From Galeopsis tetrahit (Eukaryota; Streptophyta; Magnoliopsida; Lamiales; Lamiaceae), in the NCBI GenBank assembly GCA_963675135.1, contig OY776125.1, positions 25,532,565-25,596,564 of the forward strand: a stretch of 64,000 nt of DNA. Direction: 5' to 3'. The notes under the pieces were generated by a model. It made no database searches. It saw only the letters and a program-made list of their open reading frames with translations, and was not told where the DNA came from. Positions 35,970 to 45,227 of the stretch are shown here, in pieces; the first letter of the stretch is position 1, and each line of letters opens with the position of its first letter. The translations under genes and the position numbers were made by a program.

Positions 35970-36260
35970 TTACACCCCATCCTCCATGCTGTTTTCTGCA
36001 ACAGCTTGCAAGCAGGGCCCATGGCGCATCACGTCGCCGGACAGGGGCACCTCCTGCTCCTGCCGCGGCTCCTCCTAACGGCAACCAGCCCTCCGTTCCA
36101 CTATCGCACGCCCCTTCTGCTTTCTGCAAGAGATCGTAGCTGCTACATCCATGGCGCATCACGCCGCCGGCTAGCAACCTGTCGATCGCCCTCTCTGTTT
36201 GTGTTCGTGAATTTCAAATCTACGTTGTATTACCTAATACCCTCAGATGCTGCAACATAA
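35970..36260. other. GC-rich captured segment with an internal ~50-bp duplication, unidentified
   Basis: TTTCTGCAA followed by CCATGGCGCATCACG and CGCCGG occurs twice (about 35993-36040 and 36120-36170). Frames are open on both strands (36006-36260 + and 35962-36177 -), but neither protein is recognisable. The composition contrasts with the AT-rich element ends. Confidence 0.4.
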
Positions 36261-36611
36261 ACAGAAGAAACTCGATCTCCTTATATTCAGATCTGGAACA
36301 ATATCCTTTTCAAATCTTAACCAATCGATATAACAAAAATATTACAGCTGGTCAATTAATTCTCGAGCTCTGAATCCTAATAAAGACCACCTAATTATAC
36401 TAACAAAAATTAATCATTTCCCCCCCTTTTTAAAAGAGTATACAGCAGATCCAAGAACCTTAATTTCTTCTGCAACAATCTCTCTTCATTCTTAAGTTGA
36501 AAGACGATCGAATTTTGTTCAATATGTCAAAGCCAATGAGCAAATTTTAAATCCATAATTAATTTATCACCTTATATATATCCATGCATGATATTTATTT
36601 TAAATCACAAA

Positions 36612-36830
36612 AGGTTGGAGGGTAAAGTTACACTCATCATCGGCGAGCTAGGCTCTTCGTCGAGCATGGTGCCTTCATCGTCATACAAGATGAGTTAGCC
36701 CACCAACTAATCGCTTCAATCGCTGCGACGTTAGAGATGAAGAACAGGTGGCGGCCGCCGTCGGAAAGTACAGCAGCCTCGATATCATGTTCAGCAACGC
36801 CGGAATTCACTGCAAATCGAAGCCTCCCTC
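36612..36830 (+). pseudogene. Captured, internally deleted short-chain dehydrogenase (SDR) fragment
   Basis: After an AG acceptor-like site the text reads LEGKVTLIIG, the start of a Rossmann fold. It then jumps, in another frame, to ARLFVEHGAFIVIQDE, the second strand of the fold. In a third frame comes DVRDEEQVAAAVGKYSSLDI followed by MFSNAGI. These are consecutive parts of the N-terminal half of plant SDRs of the secoisolariciresinol dehydrogenase/ABA2-like (SDR110C) group. The glycine-rich cofactor motif (TGxxxGIG) is missing, and so is the segment between the second strand and DVRDE. Nothing of the YxxxK active site is seen, so the fragment cannot be an enzyme. Confidence 0.8.
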
Positions 36831-37143
36831 CGCCCCTACCCCACGCTGTCAGCGCCGGTCACGTCTTTTCCGGCTACCGGCGGCACAACAACCTCTGAGC
36901 GAAGCCTCGACCTGGGCAGTGATGAGCTACGAAAGTGTGGCGGTGTCGATCTGGGAATACGATGACCGATCTGTGTTGCGGAGGAATGGTGCAGGGCAAC
37001 CATGGTGTCCGACAATTGCACGGTATTGCTGTTGGAGATATCGAAAGTGGGTTGGGGTGGCTCGCCAGAGCACCGGTGGCGCCACCTGAAGGAGGACGAG
37101 ACATGGTGGTCAGATGTGCCATTCGCCGACAAAGGTGGCTGTG
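36831..37143. other. GC-rich remainder of the captured region
   Basis: Open frames occur on both strands (for example 36748-37089 + and 36836-37132 -), but none shows a known domain. It may be a diverged or rearranged part of the same dehydrogenase or a second captured gene. Confidence 0.4.
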
Positions 37144-37437
37144 ATGTACTGATGTGTGTGTGAGTATATATGGTGTAGGGAAGAAGCGTGTAATTTGTAC
37201 TATTAAAAAGGGTAAGGGTAGGATGGTAATTTAGTTATTTATTTAAAATTTTATATTTTTTTATTAAAGAAGGGTAAATAACAAAATACAATTTAAAAAA
37301 TGATATAAATAATTTAAACATGTATAACAGGTATCAGGTCGTTACGACGTATACGATGCCACATGGCGCGATTCGACAAAGTGACTAGGTAGTCACTTTG
37401 TACAATTTGACTACCGTAAGAATTACCCTACTTACTT

Positions 37438-37800
37438 TGTATAGAACCATAAGTTTTCAAAAGAGTCAAAACTCACAATTTAAGTTTTATAAAGCAACAG
37501 ATAACTTGTATCAGCTGATATCATTGTTTTATAGTCATTCTTTAAAAAAGTTTTCATTTAACCCACGAGTCTAAACATTTAGGGCCTACACATTTTTGCA
37601 ACTTAGCTGTTAAGATAGCTTTCCAACTGACCAACTGATTTAAGCAATCAGTAGGTTCGTTATCTTGATCTACTATATACACTCGTACTCTAAGATCAAA
37701 TCATCTTATTTGCATCAGACGATAAAGTATATAACTCTTCTGATCGTCTGATCTACACGTAGGAAGTCTAATCACCCCCCCCCCCCCGGTCTAGACTTTC
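37438..37800. other. Spacer with a 14-nt cytosine run
   Basis: No gene is seen. A poly(C) run of 14 bases lies at about 37774-37787 immediately before the first Copia integrase text, so this stretch may be part of the Copia element's damaged 5' region. No 5' LTR was found. Confidence 0.45.
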
Positions 37801-37859
37801 TACATCATTGATACTCATTTTGGGATCAACAAAGAGCTGCTGGATTATTTTAATTCAGA

Positions 37860-40412
37860 TGTAGAGGGACCATCAAGGACTGAAACCATTGATGGAGGTA
37901 AGTACTTCATGTTCATAATAGATGACTATTCTAGAAAAGTTTGGGTGTTCATTCTCAAACAAAAGAGTGAGGCCTTTACAAAATTCAAGGAATGGCTAGC
38001 TGAGATAGAGAACAAGAAAGGCAAGTCCTTAAAGCACTTAAGGACATATAATGCTCTTGGGTATCTAATGAATTTTACAAAAAAAAGGGCATTACTAGAC
38101 ATAAAACTGTCCCTCTTAATCCAGAGCAGAATGGATTAGTTGAGAGAATGAACAAAACTATCCTAGAACGGGTTAGATGCATGTTAGCTGATGCTAAGTT
38201 ACCTAAAAGCTTTTGGAGAGAAGTTGTATGCATTGCATGTTATTTGATAAACAAAACCCCCTAATTTGCTTTAGAAGGTAAAACACTAGATGAGATCTGG
38301 TATGACAAGCTAAGTGATTATTCAAAACTTAAAGTGTTTGGATGTCAAACTTATGCCCATATTAGACAGGATAAGTTTGAGCCAAGGGCTATAAAATGTA
38401 TATTCATTGACTATCCTAAAGGTGTCAAGGGCTATAGACTGTGGTGCCTTGAACCAGGTCATAAGAAACTTATTATCAGAAGAGATGTTGATTTTAATGA
38501 GAAGGTAATGGGATATCCTCAGAATGGAAATTCCCATGACCTAAATGGAAGAATTGCAAATGAGTCAGAAGAGAGTTCCTCAGTTGAGGTGGAGTTTCTA
38601 GGATCAGATGAGTTAGCACCAGAGGAGGTTGCTAACCCAGTTGATATAAACTTAGAAGACAACACCCCAGATGATGTTGTCCCAGAACAGGTACAAGGAG
38701 TTGATCCAGAAGATGCTACCAGAGAGGACAACCCTGCTGATCTAAAGAATTATAGTCTTGCAAGAGATAGGCTCAGGAGGCAGATTCCTCCCCGATCTAG
38801 GTTTGGTCAGGCTGATCTTGTATCATATGCTCTGATCACAACAGAAGAGGTGGATCATTATGATCCAAGAAACTATAGGGAAGCTACACCGGTCCTGAGA
38901 AAGAGCATTGGGTAATAACCATGTCAGAGGAGTTGCAATCCTTAGAGAAGAACCCGACCTGGATCCTAGTAGAGAAGCCAATCAACTATAAGTTAGTCAG
39001 CTGTAGGTGGCTCTTCAAGAAGAAGCTTGAAGTTGGATCTGAGGGTGCAAAAAAGCACATCATATTCAAGTTAAGGTTGGTAGCAAGGGGATTCACACAA
39101 AGGGAAGGTATATACTTCAATGAGGTATTCTCTCATGTTGTTAAACATTGTTCAATAAAATTACTTTTGTCTAAAGTTGCTCAAGATGATTTTGATTTAC
39201 ATTAGCTAGATGTCAAAACTGCATTCTTGCATGGTGATCTAGTTGAAACAATATACATGCACCAACCAGAAGGGTTTGTCATGCTTGAAAGTGCAAGTAA
39301 GGTGTCCTTGCTTAAGAAATAATTGTATGAGCTTAAGCAAAGTCCCAGATAATGGTATAGAAAATTTGATCATTTCATACTTTCTATTGGTTTCTTAAGA
39401 AGCAGATATGACATTTGTGTGTATATTGACAAACAAGATAATCTAGAGAGCACCTATCTACTGATTTATGTAGACAATATGCTTATAACTAGCAAACGTA
39501 TGAAGAAGATTACTCAGCTGAAGGAGCAACTGAGTAACAAGTTCGAGATGAAGGATCTAGGTAAAGCTAAGAGGATATTGGGGATGGATATCTTCAGAAA
39601 TAGGAAAGTTGTTCCTTTCCCAAAGAGGTTATATTCAGAAGGTCTTAAGGAGGTTTTTTATGCACCAATCCAAATCAGTGAGCACTTCATTTGGTCAGCA
39701 ATACAAGTTATCAGTCAAACAATCTCCTCAAACAGAAGAAGAGAAGAAGCAAATGCTTACTGTTCCTTATGCTAATGGAGTGGGTAGTCTCATGTATGAC
39801 ATGGTGTGCAGTAGGCCTGATCTAGCCTATGCAGTAAGTATGGTGAGTAGATTCATGGGAAACTCTGGGAAGCATTGAAGTGGATTCTAAAATATGTGAA
39901 TGGATTAGAAGACTTAAGTCTAGTGTTCGAGAAGTCAGCTGATACTAAGAATCCTCTGCTCGGTTTTGTGGATTCTAATTTTGTTGGAAATATTGATACA
40001 ATGAAATCCTTATATGTGGTTATGTGTTTACATTTTATGGCACTACTATCACCTGGAGAGCAGTTTTACAATCTATGGTGACCTTATCCACAACAGAAGC
40101 TGAGTATATAGTCTTACTGAAGTAGTAAAGGAAGCAATGTGGTTAAAGGGCATTCTGAGAGACTTTGACATATACCAGAAGAGTATTCCAGTGCTTTATG
40201 ATAATCAGAGTACAATCCATCTAGTCAAGCATCAAGTGTTCCATGAGAGATCAAAACACATTGATGTGAAGTTACACTTTGTAAGGGATGTCTTATAGAA
40301 GAGCTTAGTTGAAGTTCATAAAGTTGCAACAGAAGAGAATGCAACTGATATGTTGACTAAGGCTTTACCAAGCAATAAATTCAAACATTGCATAGAATTG
40401 GTAAATCTTAGA
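37860..40412 (+). pseudogene. Copia polyprotein relic (integrase, reverse transcriptase, RNase H)
   Basis: Integrase text includes FIIDDYSRKVWVFILKQKSE and, in another frame, ERMNKTILERVRCML and KLKVFGCQTYAHI. Reverse transcriptase text starts LEKNPTWILVEKP, then SCRWLFKKKL, LVARGFTQREG, LDVKTAFLHGDL and LLIYVDNMLITS, where YVDN stands in place of the catalytic YVDD. RNase H text includes YANGVGSLMYDMVCSRPDLA. In-frame stops occur in several places (for example after INKTP near 38262, after DFDLH at 39205 and after VSLLKK near 39322), and frameshifts separate blocks. It is clearly inactive. Confidence 0.9.
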
Positions 40413-40496
40413 ACCTGGGATGTTCGCTAAGGAGAGAGTGAACAAACAACCTTGGGGAGGTTTGGGAAGAGGCAATCTTGCATTAAGGTGGAGAAT

Positions 40497-41118
40497 TGTT
40501 AGGATTAATGCAATATTGAGATGTCATCTGATGTTATCTATCAGAAGAGTAACTAGTCTGCTGGTTTTGGGTCAGTACAAGCTGAGTTTGGTTTACTCAG
40601 CTGATAAGCTTAATCGTCTGATTTAAGAGTCAACTAATATGAGAAGAGTAAGGACAACTCTACTGATTGCAAGTTGTTTGATCTGATCAGAAGAGTTGGG
40701 GTCCAAGTCAGCTGAAAGGCATATCAACTGATGTTAGTCTGCTGATCTGATTGGTTCCAGAGTTAGTTATTTTCGATTATTCTGTTAGTTAATTAGTTTG
40801 TTAGTGTCAGTTTCAAGAGACATTGTACATCTATAAATACACCACTTAGTGCATAGATTAGAGTAATGAGAGTACGTAGAATCTTTGTGAATAATCTTCG
40901 TGAGAGAGCAAGTTTCTTAGTGAATCATACTTGTAATCTGTAACTTTCGTTCGAGTTAGTGAAAGAGAGTCTCTATCCTCCGTGGACGCAGATCATTTGA
41001 TCGAACCACGTAAATCCCGTATTCTTATCTTTGTTTCTTACTTGGTTCAATTCATTGCGTTTCTTATTTTCTTGTATTATCATTTGTGAGGAATTGCTAA
41101 ATGATAAATTTCATAACA
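40497..41118 (+). mobile_element. 3' LTR of the decayed Copia element (622 bp)
   Basis: It starts TGTTAGGATTAATGC after the purine-rich AAGGTGGAGAAT and ends ...TTTCATAACA. A TATA-like CTATAAATACACC lies at 40831, the expected place for the LTR promoter. The ends form TGTTA...TAACA, the inverted terminal pair typical of Copia LTRs. Confidence 0.85.
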
Positions 41119-43130
41119 AATGCAAAATCAAGTAATTGTATGTCGACTTACACATAATGGTATATTATTTTCTGTTACACTTTCTAGATATGTCAATTAT
41201 CTAAAAAGTGTAATAGAATATATATTACACTATTATGTAATAGGAAATCAAAACGAAGTAATTATAGTTATTACAAATTTAAGATAATCTAAACATGCAC
41301 AATAGCTGCAATATCATCCATGCCATTGCCATCTTCTGAAAAGGCATTTTCATAGCACGAGGAGGAGTTGCGGCGGAGCTAGGAGAAGGTGCCGGTGCTA
41401 GCGGGGTAGGAGCTGCCACCGGAGACGAAGTAGTAGCGACGGAGGGAGCACGGAGAACGTTGATGTCGACTTTCTGTCCAGCTTGGCAGTGGCCGGGGGT
41501 GCCACATATGAACAAGTGGTGGCCGTGGGTGTCAATTGTGATGGAGTCATTCCCGGTCGTGTGGGTCGTGATCGGGGACGACGTGTTGCACGCCTTGTAC
41601 TCCGCGTGCGTCACACGCAACACGTTGTGAAATTGAGGATTGTACTCGAAAACTGAAACGTAAATGAATGATCAAATATTACTTTTAAGGGACGCTTGAT
41701 TTAAATTCTTCAATGAACGATTAACTTATTTTGAATCTGAAGTCCCATTTAATTAGAAAATATGATTTTATATGGAAACAAGTCTATTTAAATGCGACAT
41801 TTAGAAAACAAGTCTATTTAATTGGGACGGAGGAAGCTTCTAAATTTTACCTATTTCACCTCAATTTACCCCTTTTAGTTGTAATGAAATGATAATAAAA
41901 GGAAATTGATCATATACAAAGAGAGATGATGTATATATACCTATAATATCACCAATTTGAAAGGTTTTTGAAGAAGCCCATTTGTTGTAATCAATATTTC
42001 CAATGGTAGTCCAACCAGCAGAATCTCCAACCTTGTAAACAGCTCCTCTTGAAACCTCAATTAATAATAACATAAACCACAAAATAATACCCACCCTTTT
42101 CTTTTCAAGATTAATTGATGATGATGCCATATCCTAAATTCCTTTTTTTTTTTTGCCTGAAATTGAATATTGCCAACTTGTGAAAACTCAAAGAAACTCT
42201 TGTTTATTTTTGTTCAAGTTTTGTGTCGGTTTTATAGTGAAGTGTAGATTTAGAATCCACAATATAATTTGGTGAAAAGTGGGCCCTCGTGTGATATGTA
42301 TATAATTGGGTACGAGGTCATGATAATATGAGTATGTATTTTACACTAACTCAATCTTACCGACATCTGTTCAAACGTGCATGTAATATTGTGTTGCATT
42401 TTTTAGTTATATTATATTGCATTTTTTTGTAATATTGTATTTCACTTTTTAGTAACATTGTGTTGTATTTTTCAGAAAAAATTTATAGCAATTTTTATTA
42501 ATATTATGTGGTTGTTTTTATCAAATTGCTCGATTAAATAAAAAAAGATAAAAAATAAAATAAATGGAGGATGAATTCGTGTAATTTGACCTTATAAAGA
42601 TGTTCATTTACTATTTATGTTGTTGACATACTCAATAAATAAATAATTTTCTATTGTATATATTATATTAATTGTAAAGAGTAAAAATAGTCACGTACAA
42701 TCTAAGTTAATAATAATCAATAATATTGTATTGCACTTTTAAGTAGTGGCGACTTAAGTTTTTCAGTAATATTATGTTGTACATTTCAATTATAGTAACT
42801 TGCATTTTAAGTAATATTGTGTTGCATTTTTCAGTTATATTGACTTACACTTTTCAGTAATATTATATTGCACTTTTCAGTTATAGGCACTTACACTTTT
42901 CAGTTATAGTGACTAACATATTTTAGTAATATTGTGTTGCATTTTTCAGTTATATTGACTTGCACTTTTTAATAATATTGTATTGCACTTTTCAGTTATA
43001 GTGACTTACACGTTTCAGTAATATTGTGTTTCACTTTTTAGTTATATTGACTTACACTTTTAGTAATATTGTGTTACACTTTTCTATTATATCAACTTAC
43101 ATTTTTTAGTAATATTGTGCTACACTTTTT
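41119..43130. repeat. Copy 2 of the segmental duplication containing a phytocyanin gene
   Basis: It aligns with 33564-35650 in the same orientation. The exons are nearly identical in exon 1 and diverged in exon 2. Confidence 0.85.
41279..42130 (-). CDS. Phytocyanin (blue copper protein), copy 2, 187 aa, two exons
   Basis: Exon 1 is 41941-42130, the intron 41653-41940 (288 bp) and exon 2 41279-41652; together 564 nt with TAA. Domain order is as in copy 1: signal peptide, AVYKVGDSAGWT start, His72 (QFHNV), Cys113 (FICG), His118 (GHC), then a Pro/Ala/Ser-rich linker and hydrophobic GPI-type tail. The axial position is Gln123, as in stellacyanins, where copy 1 has Leu. The Pro/Ala linker is five residues longer than in copy 1 (PTPLAPAPSPSS). 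Exon 1 protein is identical in the two copies, while exon 2 differs at many sites. A role at the cell surface is inferred from the family. The true electron-transfer partner is unknown. Confidence 0.93.
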
Positions 43131-43400
43131 ACTAAATAAAACTTTTCACTTAAAAATTTAACCCATTTTTACTTAAAAAAATTTAATCATTATAACTGAA
43201 AAATGTAAAATATTTTTACTTAAAAAATTGGATAGTGGATCTTAATTTATTTTTTTATGAATTATTTATTATTTTATTATATATAATTAATAAAATTATT
43301 TATTTAACGAGTATAACAACAATTTAAATGGAGAATGTGTATGTTTTTAAGTACGAGTTAAATGGTTCAAATCTCGTTTTCCTCGTACATTTTTTCTTCC
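42360..43400. repeat. Copy 3 of the dispersed AT-rich minisatellite repeat
   Basis: AGTAATATTGTGTTGCACTT and TCAGTTATATTGACTTAC alternate from about 42700 to 43130. The flanking text matches 13.3-13.5 kb and 35.0-35.1 kb. The tail at about 43330-43400 (GTTAAATGGTTCAA) also matches the end of copy 1 at about 14120. Confidence 0.7.
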
Positions 43401-45227
43401 ATTTTATTATAATATGTATAAAAGAAAGTCAAAATATTTTAGTAATAAATATAATAATAGCTTATATGGTAAGTGTGAGAACTTTTTAAGAATGAAGTTC
43501 ATGAAAGAATTTTATTTTTTAAATATGTAAACTATATTTTGAAAGGTATTTTTCCACATTTTCTCCACTGAATACCCCTCTATACAATATTTTATCCCAA
43601 AGAACTTTGATTTTAAACTTACCTTCTCTCATTTTTATATTCACCTGATAAATCTTCTCTCCTTACAATCAAATCCTGTCAGATATATTATATGGAGTAT
43701 ATGAAGGATAAATTTGCCATTGTCATTCATCTATATTTTAACTAAAAAAAAATTATAAATCAATAATAAAGAACATGGTGAGTATTATAATATTGCACTA
43801 ATTAAATGCAGATGACATGCAATGTTTGATTGAAATCCACCTAAAATATGATGTAGTGACTAGTGAGTGGAGGGAGCATGAATTTTTCTAAAATTACCAA
43901 TTATTAGATTTAGGATGATTAAACGTCATGTTAATAAACTTGTACTACACTTCAATTCTCATGTCATGCGTCGTCAAAATTTTGAATTTTAATATATATA
44001 TGCTTCTTTTTAACCAAAAATAATTAATTAATTACTACTCCTTTTATGAGAGATGTGAAAAAAGTATATCAATTAATGCCCTGTAACAAATGTTCAATAA
44101 TAAAAAAAAAAAGTGTTGATTTATTGTCGTTTAATTTGTAGAAACAATTATTGAAAATATCATTGTATGTATGAATCAAACACATATATCACATCTTAGC
44201 TGTTGGCTGGCACTAATTAAGATTTGGAAGACTTGAAAGCAAAGAATATCTATCTAAATATATTGGTAAGTTGGTTATTTTGTTTGGTACATACAATACA
44301 AATTAAACTTTGTAAACAAGTGTGACATTTCGACACAGAATATTAACCATAAATATATATATCAATTTGAGCAACATCTTACGTTTGAGTTTCTCTCAAT
44401 GTAACTAAAATAAAAAGACATGCTTTTCGTTCACTCTTAATATGCATTAGAGATCAAAATATATTGCTAGTAAATAATAAGGGCATGTTTTGATTTGGAA
44501 TTTTGAAACCTGAATTTTAAAATATACTGATATGATAAGATTTATAGGTGTATTAGTGTATATATGATTTATAGATATTTATATAAAATGCGTAGGTATT
44601 TATATAGTTGAGTTTTGTAGAATTTATAAGTATTTTAAAATTTTCTAATCGAAATTGAATCGCTAAGGTTTCAGTTTGATTTTGTAATTGAAACTGCCTT
44701 TTTCGCAGAACTGACAATTTTAGCATGTCTACATGCAACGTTGATGGAGAATTCGCAAATTTGACACATTTTCAGTAGTGTAAAAATTACTTCAAACTGA
44801 TTTCTTATTCTTATTTAATAAACATAATTGTATTTACAATTTTAGCGTAAGTTAAGACGATTATGCATATAAACTTGGAAAAGAAAAATAATTATTTAAA
44901 AAATACTATTGTACAATTTTTTTAATAATAAAAAACATTTTATTATCATTTATCAAACAATATATACCTTTCGGCCGGATTTCCCACAAATTTAAATTAA
45001 TTCACTTCTTTAAAAGCACAATCAATTAAACTGGCAAATTTGCCAAACAAGTGTTCTTTACTAAGTTGACTTCCCCTGCTGTGGATGTTACCCAAAAAAT
45101 ATTCTCAGCTCTTTGTACAGGTCTAAAAATAGGGACTTACAAATGCATTTTCTCGTCATCAAGAATTATAACCCTTTTTCTAATAATGAAACAACAATAA
45201 AAGGAAAATATAAGAAGTTCCTCTAGA
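43401..45227. other. AT-rich intergenic DNA
   Basis: No gene, RNA or clear transposon is seen. About 44483 starts GGGCATGTTTTGATTTGGAA, a style seen at MITE ends, but no partner end was found. The 3' untranslated region of the KMS-like gene probably occupies about 45000-45227. Confidence 0.45.

Larger units (their letters stand above)
35685..37428. mobile_element. Pack-MULE Y (1.74 kb) carrying host gene fragments
   Basis: The ends are GGGACCTCCTACATGTAGTCA and, inverted, GGGTAATTCTTACGGTAGTC, which agree at about two-thirds of positions. Subterminal TCATCGTATG/GTGTCGTAATG text recurs at both ends. The 9-bp flanking repeats match 8/9. The inside is GC-rich (36000-36250 and 36610-37150) and contains a recognisable dehydrogenase fragment but no transposase. 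MULE ends plus captured host exons define a Pack-MULE. It shares its ends with element X in opposite orientation. Confidence 0.7.
35676..37437. repeat. Target-site duplications bounding the Pack-MULE
   Basis: TACTTAATT (35676-35684) and TACTTACTT (37429-37437) match at 8 of 9 positions on the two sides of the element. Confidence 0.65.
37801..41118 (+). mobile_element. Decayed Ty1/Copia element, 5' truncated, with 3' LTR
   Basis: The order of domains on the plus strand is integrase (37.86-38.3 kb), reverse transcriptase (38.9-39.6 kb), RNase H (39.6-40.4 kb), polypurine tract (about 40485-40495) and an LTR (40497-41118). Gag, protease and the 5' LTR are missing. It lies between the two phytocyanin copies, and its LTR ends exactly where homology between the duplicated segments begins. 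Confidence 0.9.

Noticed and set aside
36836..37132. Minus-strand frames opposite the captured dehydrogenase region
   Set aside because: No domain is seen. GC-rich captured DNA gives long chance frames on both strands.
5094..37428. A single 32-kb transposon bounded by the inverted ends at 5.1 and 37.4 kb
   Set aside because: Each end has its own partner (11081 and 35685) in the right orientation, so two separate family members explain the pattern better, and the interval holds unrelated complete genes.
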